The notes below the pieces were generated by a model. That model searched no databases, had not been told where the DNA came from, and saw only the letters and a program-made list of their open reading frames with translations. Both the position numbers and the translations under genes were made by a program. DNA of 64,000 nt, from positions 2,604,001-2,668,000 of the forward strand of contig NZ_CP082301.1 in NCBI RefSeq assembly GCF_019880305.1, in the 5' to 3' direction. Below are positions 6,858 to 15,125 of this stretch, piece after piece. This stretch comes from Streptomyces decoyicus (GTDB taxonomy: Bacteria > Actinomycetota > Actinomycetes > Streptomycetales > Streptomycetaceae). Position 1 is the first letter of the stretch; each line of letters opens with the position of its first letter.

Positions 6858-7516
6858 TGATGGCCAACACCCCGCGCAACGGCCTGCGTGTCCTGGACCT
6901 CTTCTGCTGCCAGGGCGGCGCCAGCATGGGCTACCACCAGGCCGGATTCGACGTCACCGGCATCGACGTCACACCCCAGCCCCGCTACCCCTTCACCTTC
7001 ATCCAGGCTGACGCCCTGGACTATCTCGCCCAGCACGGCACGGAGTTCGACCTGATCCACGCCTCCATGCCCTGCCAGCGGTACACCCGCTGCCAGCAGA
7101 TCCAGTCCCGTGCACACCCCGACCTGATCGCCCCGGTCCGCGAACTCCTCCACAAGACCGGACGCCCGTATGCGATCGAGAACGTCCCCGGCGCCCCGCT
7201 CCTCGACCCGGTGGAACTGTGCGGCGCCATGTTCGGCCTGCGCACCTACCGCCACCGGCTCTTCGAAACATCCTTCCCTCTCCCCCACCGTCACCACCCC
7301 CGGCACCTCGCACCCAACGCCAAGATGGGCCGCCCAGTACATGACGGCGAGTTCATGCACATCGTCGGCAACTTCTCCAACGTCCCCCTCGCCCGCGAAG
7401 TGATGGGCATGCCCTGGGCCACCCGCGACGGCCTGCGCGAAGCCATCCCCCCGGCCTACACCCACCACATCGCCAGGCACTTCCTCACCACCACCGACGT
7501 GGAGGTGGCCGCGTGA
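6857..7516 (+). CDS. Compact DNA (cytosine-5) methyltransferase-like protein
   Basis: Motif I is D-L-F-C-C-Q-G-G-A-S-M-G-Y, the catalytic Pro-Cys of motif IV is in S-M-P-C-Q-R-Y-T, motif VI is E-N-V, and a motif VIII-like R-H-R-L-F follows. At 219 residues it is far shorter than normal C5 enzymes (over 300), leaving almost no target-recognition domain. ATG 6,857 is favoured by a GGAAGGG ribosome site 7 nt upstream; ATG 6,833 is also in frame. It overlaps both neighbours (upstream stop by 1 nt, downstream Rep start by 4 nt). It may protect element DNA from host restriction. No cognate endonuclease gene is next to it, so an orphan methylase is likely. Confidence 0.8.
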   Translation: MMANTPRNGLRVLDLFCCQGGASMGYHQAGFDVTGIDVTPQPRYPFTFIQADALDYLAQHGTEFDLIHASMPCQRYTRCQQIQSRAHPDLIAPVRELLHKTGRPYAIENVPGAPLLDPVELCGAMFGLRTYRHRLFETSFPLPHRHHPRHLAPNAKMGRPVHDGEFMHIVGNFSNVPLAREVMGMPWATRDGLREAIPPAYTHHIARHFLTTTDVEVAA

Positions 7517-8910
7517 CCGACCCCGCCACCCTGGCGGGCCTGGACCCGACCACCCTGGGCGACCTGCTCCGGGTGGCCGGGGACCCCGGCTTCGACCGCT
7601 GGCAAGACCAGATCCGCCGCACCGGCGGCTGCTCCGACCCCATCCACCTCACCGGCTCCACCAAGACCCTCGACCCGACCACCAGCACCGTCCTGCACAC
7701 CTACTCCACCGACGCGGAACCCGGCGGTCGGCTCCCCATCGCCTGCGGCAACCGCCGCGCCTCCCGCTGCCCCTCCTGCGCCTGGACCTACGCCGGCGAC
7801 ACCTACCACCTCATCCGCGCCGGCCTCACCGGCGACGAAGCCAAAGGCACCCCCGAAACCGTCCGCGACCACCCCCGCGTCTTCGCCACCCTCACAGCCC
7901 CCTCCTTCGGCCCCGTCCACAACCGCCCCACCAACGGTCGCTGCCGCTGCGGCATCCATCACCCCGATGGCGCCCCCGAGTTGGGAACTGCTCTCAACCC
8001 CGACACCTACGACTACGCGGGCGCCGTGCTGTGGAACAACCACGCCGGTCACCTCTGGCGCTACGTCACGATCTACCTGCCGCGCGAGCTGGCCAAGCGG
8101 GCCGGGATCACCCAACGCGCCCTCAAAGAGCGGCTCCGCGTCTCCTACGGCAAGGTCGCCGAGTACCAAAAGCGCGGCGCCATCCACTTCCACGCCGTCA
8201 TCCGCTTCGACGGACCCGACGGCCCCGACACCGAACCCCCGCCCTGGGCCACCCTCGACCTACTCACCGACGCCCTACGAGCCGCCGCCGCCCGCGCAGA
8301 AGTCCTCCTGTCTCCCACCGGGGACCAGCCCGCCCGGACCCTGCGCTGGGGCACCCAGCTCGACATCCAGCCCATCGGCGCCTTCGGCAACGGCGAAGAC
8401 CTCACCGAACAGGCCGTCGCCTCCTACGTCGCCAAATACGCCACCAAGGCCGCCGAAGCCACCGGCACCGTCGACCGCCGCATCGGAGAACTCGCCGAAC
8501 TCGACAAGCTCCCCGACCTGCCCGACCACACCCGACGCCTCATCCGCGCCTGCTGGGACCTCGACGAGCTCTACCCCGACCGACGTCTCTGGCAGTGGGC
8601 GCACATGCTCGGCTTCCGCGGCCACTTCTCCACCAAATCCCGCCGCTACTCCACCACCCTCGGCGCCCTCCGACACGTCCGCGCCGACTACCGCGCCACC
8701 CAACAACGCGCCGCCCTCGGCCTCCCCAACCCCGACGACAACCCGGAGGCCACCACGCTCACCCTCGCCCACTGGGCCTACGCCGGCCACGGCCACACCC
8801 CCGGCGAATCCTGGCTCGCCGCCAACATTGCCCGCGACATCCAAGCCAACCGCGACACCGCACGCCAAACACGCGCCGAACTCGAAGCCGAAGGAGACGA
8901 CTGGGCATGA
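7513..8910 (+). CDS. RepSA-type rolling-circle replication initiator
   Basis: The 465-residue protein has a Cys cluster (C-G-N-R-R-A-S-R-C-P-S-C) followed by a Rep domain with the metal-binding HUH motif in A-I-H-F-H-A-V-I-R-F-D and a Tyr/Lys motif in V-A-S-Y-V-A-K-Y-A-T-K. This is the pattern of pSAM2 RepSA, which nicks the double-strand origin after excision. It starts at GTG 7,513, overlapping the methyltransferase stop by 4 nt. Its stop overlaps the Xis ATG (ATGA), tying replication to excision. Confidence 0.9.
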   Translation: MTDPATLAGLDPTTLGDLLRVAGDPGFDRWQDQIRRTGGCSDPIHLTGSTKTLDPTTSTVLHTYSTDAEPGGRLPIACGNRRASRCPSCAWTYAGDTYHLIRAGLTGDEAKGTPETVRDHPRVFATLTAPSFGPVHNRPTNGRCRCGIHHPDGAPELGTALNPDTYDYAGAVLWNNHAGHLWRYVTIYLPRELAKRAGITQRALKERLRVSYGKVAEYQKRGAIHFHAVIRFDGPDGPDTEPPPWATLDLLTDALRAAAARAEVLLSPTGDQPARTLRWGTQLDIQPIGAFGNGEDLTEQAVASYVAKYATKAAEATGTVDRRIGELAELDKLPDLPDHTRRLIRACWDLDELYPDRRLWQWAHMLGFRGHFSTKSRRYSTTLGALRHVRADYRATQQRAALGLPNPDDNPEATTLTLAHWAYAGHGHTPGESWLAANIARDIQANRDTARQTRAELEAEGDDWA

Positions 8911-9095
8911 CGACCGCCACCAGCCAGCTGCTTACCGTGCCTGAGGTCATGGCACGGCTCAAGTTCGGGCGCTCGAAGGTCTACGACCTGATCCGCTCAA
9001 AGCGCCTCACCTCGATCACTGAGGGTCGCTCTCGCCGTATCCCCGAAAACGCGGTGCAGGACTACATCCGTGACCGGATCGAGGAGGCCGCCTGA
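8907..9095 (+). CDS. xis: Excisionase (Xis), MerR-like helix-turn-helix
   Basis: The 62-residue protein has an excisionase-type winged HTH: L-L-T-V-P-E-V-M-A-R-L, then S-K-V-Y-D-L-I-R-S, then the R-R-I-P recognition segment. It directs Int toward excision. ATG overlaps the Rep stop (ATGA at 8,907-8,910), and its TGA shares one base with the ATG of int. The larger frame covering this stretch from 8,031 is an artefact of GC bias. Confidence 0.9.
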   Translation: MTTATSQLLTVPEVMARLKFGRSKVYDLIRSKRLTSITEGRSRRIPENAVQDYIRDRIEEAA

Positions 9096-10249
9096 TGACA
9101 CCGCAGCGAAAGCGCAATCCCAACGGGGCCGGCACCATCACCAAGCGCAAGGACGGCCGCTACCAAGCCGCTGTCTACGTCCTCCAGCCCGACGGCACCC
9201 GCGCCCGCAAGTTCGCCTACGGCAAGACCTGGGCCGAGTGCGACACCAAGCGGCGCAACCTCCTCGCCAAGGTGGACAGTGGCGTACCCGTCCCCACCCG
9301 CTCGGCCAAGCTCGCCGAATGGCTGCCGTACTGGCTGGAGAACATCATCAGGCCGCGTCGCAAGCGCACGACGTACGCGAAGTATGAGATCCACGTGCGG
9401 CTCTACCTGGTGCCAATGCTCGGCACGAAGCGGCTCGAATCGCTCAGCGTCGGCGACGTACGGCGATTCCTGCGACAGGTGGAACAGAAGAAGTCGGCCG
9501 CCACCGCCAAGGAGTCTCACCGGGTACTGCGCACTGCGCTCATGGCGGCCTGCCGGGAAGAGCTGATCACCCGGAACGTCGCCACTCTCGTCGAGCCGCC
9601 GTCGCCGGAGTCTCGCGATCTCTCGCCCTGGTCGCTGGACGAGACGTTGGCGTTCCTCTCGGCCTCCCGTCGCGACCCGCTGTATGCAGCCTTCGTGCTC
9701 GCCATCGCGCTCGGCTTCCGCCGGGGTGAGATCGTCGGTCTCCGCTGGAAGGACGTGGATCTTGATAAGCGGGAGATCCGGTTGCGGAAACAGCGGCAGC
9801 GGGTTGGCGGCGAAGCGTATGACGATGCCCCCAAGGGCCGTCGACGTCGTCAGACTCTTCCGCTGCCGGCCATATGCCTCGCCCCGCTCCGGTGGCAGCG
9901 AATGAGGCAGGCAAGCATGCGGGAGCGTGCCGGGGAGAGCTGGGCGGAGACCGGATATGTATTCACGACTCGCACGGGTCGGCCGATCGAGCCGCGGAAT
10001 CTGTACCGATCATTCACTCGCGTAGCGAAGAACGCGGACCTTCGTGTGATCCGCCTGCATGACGCCCGGCATGGCTGCGCCACGCTGCTCACCGCAGCCG
10101 GCGTCGCTCCCCGGGTGGTCATGGAGATCTTGGGACACAGTCAGATCGCCATCACGATGAACACGTACACGCACGTCGTGCAGGACACGCAGCGTGAGGC
10201 CGTGAGCCACATGGACCGGCTTCTGAAGCGCCGGCCCGCCTCCGGGTGA
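9095..10249 (+). CDS. int: Tyrosine recombinase integrase
   Basis: The 384-residue protein has an N-terminal arm-binding domain (A-G-T-I-T-K-R-K-D-G-R-Y), a SAM-like core-binding domain (about 70-165) and a C-terminal catalytic domain. The catalytic residues are R209 (G-F-R-R-G-E), H322 and R325 (H-D-A-R-H-G), H348 (L-G-H-S) and the nucleophile Y358 (N-T-Y-T-H). It performs site-specific insertion and excision at the tRNA 3' end 70 nt downstream. It is coupled to xis by overlap, and a strong hairpin follows. Confidence 0.95.
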   Translation: MTPQRKRNPNGAGTITKRKDGRYQAAVYVLQPDGTRARKFAYGKTWAECDTKRRNLLAKVDSGVPVPTRSAKLAEWLPYWLENIIRPRRKRTTYAKYEIHVRLYLVPMLGTKRLESLSVGDVRRFLRQVEQKKSAATAKESHRVLRTALMAACREELITRNVATLVEPPSPESRDLSPWSLDETLAFLSASRRDPLYAAFVLAIALGFRRGEIVGLRWKDVDLDKREIRLRKQRQRVGGEAYDDAPKGRRRRQTLPLPAICLAPLRWQRMRQASMRERAGESWAETGYVFTTRTGRPIEPRNLYRSFTRVAKNADLRVIRLHDARHGCATLLTAAGVAPRVVMEILGHSQIAITMNTYTHVVQDTQREAVSHMDRLLKRRPASG

Positions 10250-10279
10250 CCACTGGCGTTGATGTCGAATCCAGATGTC

Positions 10280-10313
10280 AAAGACCCCCTACGATGATCA
10301 ATAGGGGGTCTTT
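10280..10313. terminator. Bidirectional terminator between int and tRNA-Val
   Basis: Arms AAAGACCCCCTA (10,280-10,291) and TAGGGGGTCTTT (10,302-10,313) are perfectly complementary with a 10-nt loop. T-rich tails occur on both strands, so it can end int transcripts and the convergent tRNA transcript. Confidence 0.9.
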
Positions 10314-10317
10314 TGAC

Positions 10318-10360
10318 TGGTGGGCACAGACGGATTTGAACCGCCGACATCTGCTTTGTA
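10318..10360. other. Predicted attachment site in the 3' half of tRNA-Val
   Basis: The int gene runs towards this tRNA, and AICE integrases recombine at tRNA 3' ends, often from the anticodon loop to the discriminator base. The matching direct repeat is not seen elsewhere in the window. The limits are approximate. Confidence 0.55.
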
Positions 10361-10392
10361 AGAGCAGCGCTCTACCGCTGAGCTATGCGCCC
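10318..10392 (-). tRNA. tRNA-Val (anticodon TAC)
   Basis: On the minus strand the gene reads from GGGCGCA (10,392) to TGTGCCC plus discriminator A (10,321), with an encoded CCA at 10,320-10,318. The acceptor stem pairs over 7 bp including one G-U. The D arm has AGCTCAGCGGTAGAGC, the T loop has GGTTCAAATCC, and the anticodon loop CTTACAA gives TAC, reading GTA valine codons. The complete gene is kept next to the integrated element. Confidence 0.95.
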
Positions 10393-10405
10393 TGGCCGAG
10401 CCGAC

Positions 10406-10436
10406 AGACTACCTTGCCTCCTGGGCTGCACTGCAA
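10406..10436 (-). promoter_or_regulatory. Possible tRNA-Val promoter
   Basis: On the minus strand a TTGCAG (10,436-10,431) is followed after 19 bp by TAGTCT (10,411-10,406), 13 nt before the mature tRNA 5' end. The spacer is longer than optimal, so this is tentative. Confidence 0.35.
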
Positions 10437-10534
10437 ACCAGTGCTCGAAGTGCGAACTTACCGGCCGGTGTGTTCGTTTCCGGTGAGTGGGAGAATGACA
10501 TTCGGTTCTGGGGCGATCCGATCGGGAGAGGGAA

Positions 10535-11920
10535 GTGACGGCGACAGACACGCAGCCGCATGAGCAGCGAGAACGCCGTCGCGGCCGTGGGGGCCCGCTC
10601 CGGGATGTGATGGGGCTCGTGTTGCTGCCGTTGCCCTTGTTGCTGGCGATGGTGCCGATGTCGTTCGCGGGCGGCGGGACCCGGCGCTGGTTCGGGCGCG
10701 GGGAGAGCCAGCGGGCCGATGCGCAGGCCGCGAAGGATGCCGCGGCGGCGGCGTTCTACGAGCTGGACACCGCACACCGTGACCTGCGGATCTCCATAGA
10801 GACGATCACCGCGGTCGACAGTTCGCCCTCCGCGCGGAAAGCGGCGGAGGACTACGAGGGCTTCGGCCGGCGGATCGACGAGGTGAGTCAGCGGTACATC
10901 ACCGCGGTCGACTCCCACGACCTGGACCGTGACGATCTGGACGGCGCCGCGGTGGCGCGGGCGCGCACCGATCTGACCCGTGCCAAGGAGGAGCTGGATC
11001 GCGTCAAGGGCGAGCTCGAACGGTTCGCGCAGGGGCTCGGCCCCCTGTTGCAGACCGCCGAGACGCAGCTGGCGCGGCTGGCCCCGGCCGTGGAGCGGGC
11101 GCGGCAGGCTCTGCTGGCGGCGAGCAATGCGCTGGACACGGTCCGTGCGCAGGGGCTGCGGGCCGATGATCTCGCGACGCGGCTGGCGGCGCTCGGGCCC
11201 GAGCTGACCAAGCTCAATCAGGGTGCCGGGCAGCACGGCGTGCAGGAGACGATCCGGCGCGCCGACGATGTGCTGCGCAAGGCCGAGGGCGTACGGACCG
11301 AGGCCGAGCGGCTGCCGGGGAAGGCGGCGGAGCTCGACAAGCGGCTGGTGTCGCTGCGGACCCGGGCGCAGGCGATCACGACGCGTGCCGGGAAGGTCGA
11401 CCCGGTCCTCAGCGAGCTGCGACGGCGGTACAGCGCGGCATGCTGGCAGGACCTTCAGCAGGTACCGGAACGGGCCACACAGTCCGTGCAGCAGGCCGAG
11501 GTCAAGCTGCGGGAGGCGCAGCAGGCGCGTGACGAGCAGCGCTGGGCGGACGCCACGAGCCTGCTGGCGACCGTACGGGCGCTGCTGGACGGCACCGACG
11601 AGGCGGTGTCGGCGGCCGGTGACCGGTTGCAGCGGCTGGATGCGGTGTCGTTCGACCGGCAGAAGGAGATCGAGCGGACGCGCTTCGCGATCCGGGACGC
11701 GCAGCGGCTGGCGATGGCCGGACGCAGCACCCCCGATCCGCGGCATGCCGGGCCCCTGGACGATGCGGTGGCGCGGCTGGACCGCGCCGTGGCGGATCTG
11801 GAGGGACGGCATCCGGACTGGTGGCATTTCCTGACGGAGACCGAGGCGGTACGGCAGACCGCGGCCCGGGTGGTGCAGGAGATCCGCGACGCCAGGGGCG
11901 GCGCCGGGGCCAACGGCTGA
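10535..11920 (+). CDS. Membrane-anchored coiled-coil protein of unknown function
   Basis: A 461-residue protein with a basic N-terminus, one hydrophobic segment (about 25-46, V-M-G-L-V-L-L-P-L-P-L-L-L) and then over 350 residues of Ala/Arg/Glu-rich helix with heptad-like spacing and no catalytic motif. The start is GTG 10,535 behind GGGAGAGGGAAG. It is probably a single-pass membrane protein with a long cytoplasmic or external coiled coil. Neighbours give no functional clue; it is the first chromosomal gene beyond the tRNA. I do not recognise a named family. Confidence 0.75.
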   Translation: MTATDTQPHEQRERRRGRGGPLRDVMGLVLLPLPLLLAMVPMSFAGGGTRRWFGRGESQRADAQAAKDAAAAAFYELDTAHRDLRISIETITAVDSSPSARKAAEDYEGFGRRIDEVSQRYITAVDSHDLDRDDLDGAAVARARTDLTRAKEELDRVKGELERFAQGLGPLLQTAETQLARLAPAVERARQALLAASNALDTVRAQGLRADDLATRLAALGPELTKLNQGAGQHGVQETIRRADDVLRKAEGVRTEAERLPGKAAELDKRLVSLRTRAQAITTRAGKVDPVLSELRRRYSAACWQDLQQVPERATQSVQQAEVKLREAQQARDEQRWADATSLLATVRALLDGTDEAVSAAGDRLQRLDAVSFDRQKEIERTRFAIRDAQRLAMAGRSTPDPRHAGPLDDAVARLDRAVADLEGRHPDWWHFLTETEAVRQTAARVVQEIRDARGGAGANG

Positions 11921-12042
11921 GGGCCCCGCGGTAGACCGCCCGCCTTGCTCGGTGTCCGGGCGCGATGGCGTGATGTCCCACGTGGACGGATCCTGGAGGG
12001 AAGCACGGCCCAGGCGGCACACCTGCGCAAAGGAGGCCGGAG

Positions 12043-12786
12043 ATGGCTACAGGGGCTACTGGCCAGACCCTGCACGGGCCCTCGAACCCATTGCACCGGG
12101 TGAAAACGCACCACACACGGCTCGATGAGCATCTGCCCGTGGACCACCGGCTCAGCAAGGTCTACCGCATCGGTGCGGGGCTGATGGGCCTGGTCCTGGT
12201 CGCATTCGGCGTGCTCGGACTGACCCACCACATCGGGTTCTTCGACACCGGCGGCGACACCGTGGCCGGGCTGAACACCAACGGTGCCCTGAGCGTGCTC
12301 TCGATCGTCTTCGGAGCGATTCTCGTCGCGGGCATGGTGCTCGGCGGGAACTTCGCCTCGACCCTCAACATCGTGTTCGGCTGCCTCTTCCTTCTGAGCG
12401 GCTTTGTGAACCTGGCGCTGCTGGAGACCGACGCGAACTTCCTCGCCTTCCAGCTCCAGAACGTCCTCTTCAGCTTCGTGGTCGGGCTGATGCTGCTGGT
12501 CTTCGGGATGTATGGACGGGTCAGCGGCGGCCTTCCACACGACAATCCGTATTGGCGCGCCCGGCACCCGGAGGAGGCGCAGCGGTTCGACCGCGGGCAG
12601 CTGCGTCCCGTCTCCGGCATGACGGCCGCACGGCAGGCCGCTCGGGTCAGGATGCAGGGCGCCTCGCATGCCGGGCGCGGTTCGCTCGGCGCCGGCACCA
12701 GCGGGAGCAGATCCCGTACCGGATCCGGTGCCGGTACGGGCACCGCAACAGGCACCGGCACCGGCACCGGCGGCAAGAAGTCCTGA
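12043..12786 (+). CDS. DUF4383 membrane protein
   Basis: The 247-residue protein has four hydrophobic segments between about 45 and 165 (G-L-M-G-L-V-L-V-A-F-G-V-L-G-L and others), typical of DUF4383. A cytoplasmic tail with Arg-rich stretches ends in a Gly/Thr low-complexity run coded by a repeated GGCACC unit. A good AAAGGAGG ribosome site precedes ATG 12,043. The function of the family is unknown. A strong hairpin follows the stop. Confidence 0.8.
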   Translation: MATGATGQTLHGPSNPLHRVKTHHTRLDEHLPVDHRLSKVYRIGAGLMGLVLVAFGVLGLTHHIGFFDTGGDTVAGLNTNGALSVLSIVFGAILVAGMVLGGNFASTLNIVFGCLFLLSGFVNLALLETDANFLAFQLQNVLFSFVVGLMLLVFGMYGRVSGGLPHDNPYWRARHPEEAQRFDRGQLRPVSGMTAARQAARVRMQGASHAGRGSLGAGTSGSRSRTGSGAGTGTATGTGTGTGGKKS

Positions 12787-12801
12787 GCCGGGGCGAGGAG
12801 A

Positions 12802-12849
12802 CGTCAGGGCGTACCGAGGTGGGAATGGGGTGCTCGGTACGCCCTGACG
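12802..12849 (+). terminator. Hairpin after the DUF4383 gene
   Basis: Perfect 16-bp arms CGTCAGGGCGTACCGA (12,802-12,817) and its complement (12,834-12,849) enclose a 16-nt loop, 15 nt after the stop codon. No T tract follows, as is usual in this GC-rich genus. Confidence 0.75.
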
Positions 12850-12881
12850 GCTGGTGCGGGGCGGTCGGTGGGCGGTCGATG

Positions 12882-12917
12882 GGTGACCGTCGGTGGACGG
12901 GTGACCGTCGGTGGACG
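12882..12917. repeat. Two tandem copies of an 18-bp unit
   Basis: GGTGACCGTCGGTGGACG occurs twice head-to-tail in the gene-free stretch before the FCD regulator. Nearby degenerate GGTCGGTGGGCGGTCG suggests slippage. No function is evident. Confidence 0.7.
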
Positions 12918-13081
12918 GGCTCGGCGACTACCGCTGGATGCGGCCGGTTCGGCGGAGCGGCCGTCCACAGTGGTCGGGGTGGGCCGGGCCGGCCGAGGTG
13001 GTGGCCGGGCGGCACCGTGGCGCGGGCGGGACGCCGGTCAGCGAACGCGGGGAGCGGAGCAAGGAGCGGAGCAGGGAGCAC

Positions 13082-13789
13082 ATGATGAGCCGTTCGGGGC
13101 ACGCCGACTCCTCCACGGGGCACGGGGGCCACAACGTGGCGGTCGAAGCGCTCGCCAGGCGGATCTTGAAGGGCACTTACCGCGAGGGGGACAGCCTCGT
13201 CATGCCGGAGGTGAGGGCGGAGCTGGACGTGACCCAGACCGTACTGCGTGAGGCGGTCAAGGTGCTGACCACCAAGGGCCTCCTCGATACGGACAAGAAG
13301 CGTGGCACGTTCGTCCGCCCCCGCGAGGACTGGAACCTCCTGGACTCGGACGTACTGCGCTGGAAGCTCGCGGCCGGGGTCTCGTCCGACTTCTTCGCCG
13401 ATGTGCTCGAACTGCGCCGTTCCATCGAGCCCGCGGCGGCCGCGCTCGCCGCGGAGCGCCGTACGGACGACGATCTGGCGGCACTGGACGCCGCCCTCAG
13501 CGCGATGGCCGCGACCGACAACGATCCGGTGCTGCTCATCCGCGCCGATGCGTCCTTCCACACGGCGATGCTGCTCGCGTCGAACAATCGCTTCTACGCG
13601 CAGATGCGCCGGGTGATCGTGCCGGTACTCGTCCAGCGCGACCGGGCGGTGCTCACCGCGGACGGCGCGTTCGAGCATCCGCATGCGGTCCATGCCGCGG
13701 TCGTCGAGGCCGTGCGCAACCGGGACGTCGACGGGGCCTATATGGCGATGCTCGAACTGCTTGATCTGTCGGCGCAGGAGCATCCGTAG
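13082..13789 (+). CDS. GntR/FadR (FCD)-family regulator of the sugar-acid locus (DgoR-like)
   Basis: ATG 13,082 behind a GGGAG site gives 235 residues; the frame is open further upstream but that part is repetitive. An N-terminal winged helix (about 15-82, with V-T-Q-T-V-L-R-E-A-V as recognition region) is followed by an FCD effector domain (about 100-225) with its helical metal-binding His/Asp pattern (D-A-S-F-H-T-A). The gene lies immediately upstream of galactonate dehydratase in the same direction, like DgoR, which represses the dgo genes and responds to galactonate. The inducer is inferred from context. Confidence 0.8.
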   Translation: MMSRSGHADSSTGHGGHNVAVEALARRILKGTYREGDSLVMPEVRAELDVTQTVLREAVKVLTTKGLLDTDKKRGTFVRPREDWNLLDSDVLRWKLAAGVSSDFFADVLELRRSIEPAAAALAAERRTDDDLAALDAALSAMAATDNDPVLLIRADASFHTAMLLASNNRFYAQMRRVIVPVLVQRDRAVLTADGAFEHPHAVHAAVVEAVRNRDVDGAYMAMLELLDLSAQEHP

Positions 13790-13910
13790 GGGCGGTGGGC
13801 GGCAGCCCGGCACCAGTTACCGCGATGCCCTCGGTGGGCAGAACACCGCGCACGGGCGGACGCAACGCGCCGCACGGGCCGGACACGGCAGGACGCATCT
13901 CGCGCGCCCT

Positions 13911-13961
13911 GCCGAACGCCGCACATCACACGCCGAACGCCGCACATCGCACGCCGAAAGG
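13911..13961. repeat. Short tandem repeat before the dehydratase gene
   Basis: A 21-bp unit GCCGAACGCCGCACATCACAC occurs at 13,911-13,931 and, with one change, at 13,932-13,952, followed by a partial third copy that merges with the GAAAGGAC ribosome-site region. It could carry operator copies for the adjacent regulator; this is a guess. Confidence 0.6.
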
Positions 13962-13973
13962 ACGGACCGGTCC

Positions 13974-15119
13974 ATGAAGATCAGCCGCATCGAGACGTTC
14001 CTCGCCCCGCCGCGCTGGATGTTCGTGCGGGTGGAGACCGATGAGGGCGTCGTCGGCTGGGGCGAGCCGGTGGTCGAGGGCCGGGCCGAGCCGGTCAGGG
14101 CGGCCGTGGAAGTGCTGTCCGAGTACCTCCTGGACCAGGATCCGGCGCGCATCGAGGACCACTGGCAGGTCATGACCAAGGGCGGCTTCTACCGCGGCGG
14201 GCCCGTCCTGTCGTCCGCCGTCGCCGGCTTGGACCAGGCCCTGTGGGACATCAAGGGGAAGCGGCACGGGGTCCCGGTCCATCAGCTGCTGGGCGGGCCG
14301 GTCCGCGAGAGTATCCGCGCTTATGCATGGGTCGGCGGCGATGAACCGCATGCCATCCGCGACGCGGTCACCGCGCAGCTCGAGGCGGGCTTCACCGCCG
14401 TCAAGATGAACGGCTGCGGGCGGATGACGCCCGTGGCGACCCGCGCCGAGGTACGGGAATGCCTGCTGCGCGCCGAGACCGCCCGCGAAGTCCTCGGCGA
14501 CGAACGGGACTTCGGCCTCGATTTTCACGGCCGGGTCTCGCCCGCCAATGCCCGCAGGCTCCTCCCTCTGCTGGCCGACTGCGCCCCGCTGTTCGTCGAG
14601 GAGCCGGTCCTCTCCGATCACCTGCAGGCCCTCCCTGATCTGGTCAATGCCTCCAACATCCCGATCGCACTCGGTGAACGTCTCTTCACCCGGCGAGAGT
14701 TCCTGGCTCCTCTCCAGGCCGGCGTCGCGATCCTCCAGCCCGATATCTCGCATGCGGGCGGCATCTCCGAGCTGCGTCGGATCGCCGCGCTCGCGGAGGT
14801 GTACGGGGCGCAGCTCGCCCCGCACTGCCCGCTCGGCCCGGTCGCACTGGCCGCCAGCCTCCAAGTCGCCTTCACCACCCCGAACTTCCTCATCCAGGAG
14901 CAGTCCATCGGGATCCACTACAACCAGGGCGCCGAGCTGCTGGACTATGTGGCGGACCCGGAGCCGTTCCGCTTCCACGGCGGGTCACTCCTGCGGACCG
15001 ACCGTCCCGGGCTCGGCGTGGAGGTCGACGAGGCAGCGGTGCGGGCGGCGGACGAGCGGGGCCACGCATGGCGGAACCCCGTGTGGCGCCATGAGGACGG
15101 GGCGTTCGCGGAATGGTGA
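13974..15119 (+). CDS. dgoD: D-galactonate dehydratase (enolase superfamily)
   Basis: The 381-residue protein has the two-domain enolase fold. Metal and catalytic residues typical of galactonate dehydratases are present: D183 and H185 in D-F-H-G-R, E209 in F-V-E-E-P, E235 in G-E-R-L-F-T-R, and H284 in A-P-H-C-P-L-G-P. It removes water from D-galactonate to give 2-keto-3-deoxygalactonate. ATG 13,974 follows GAAAGGAC. The upstream regulator and downstream aldolase and kinase complete a De Ley-Doudoroff type route. A related aldonate is the alternative substrate. Confidence 0.85.
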   Translation: MKISRIETFLAPPRWMFVRVETDEGVVGWGEPVVEGRAEPVRAAVEVLSEYLLDQDPARIEDHWQVMTKGGFYRGGPVLSSAVAGLDQALWDIKGKRHGVPVHQLLGGPVRESIRAYAWVGGDEPHAIRDAVTAQLEAGFTAVKMNGCGRMTPVATRAEVRECLLRAETAREVLGDERDFGLDFHGRVSPANARRLLPLLADCAPLFVEEPVLSDHLQALPDLVNASNIPIALGERLFTRREFLAPLQAGVAILQPDISHAGGISELRRIAALAEVYGAQLAPHCPLGPVALAASLQVAFTTPNFLIQEQSIGIHYNQGAELLDYVADPEPFRFHGGSLLRTDRPGLGVEVDEAAVRAADERGHAWRNPVWRHEDGAFAEW

Positions 15120-15125
15120 GGTGTT

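Larger units (their letters stand above)
1..10360. mobile_element. Actinomycete integrative and conjugative element (pSAM2-type), right part
   Basis: Ordered backbone genes (GntR repressor, FtsK-like translocase, Spd proteins, RepSA-like initiator, Xis, Int) end at the 3' end of a tRNA-Val gene, which is the standard layout of an AICE inserted in a tRNA. Such elements excise, replicate by rolling circle and transfer double-stranded DNA between mycelia. The right boundary is taken to lie in the 3' half of the tRNA. No second copy of that tRNA segment is visible to the left, so the left boundary is outside the window and positions 1 to about 1,956 are cargo. The end at 10,360 is approximate. 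Confidence 0.85.

Noticed and set aside
1..9000. Distal attachment-site copy of the AICE
   Set aside because: I looked for the tRNA-Val 3' segment (containing TTTGAACCGCCGACATCTG) in the left part of the window and saw no copy, so no left boundary is annotated.
8031..9095. A 354-codon plus frame ending at the Xis stop
   Set aside because: Most of it is Arg/Pro-rich out-of-frame sequence of the Rep gene. Only the last 62 codons form the excisionase with a coupled ATG.
13683..13973. Upstream extension of the galactonate dehydratase frame
   Set aside because: The frame is open upstream but overlaps the regulator gene and a tandem repeat. The ATG at 13,974 has a ribosome site and gives the normal family length.
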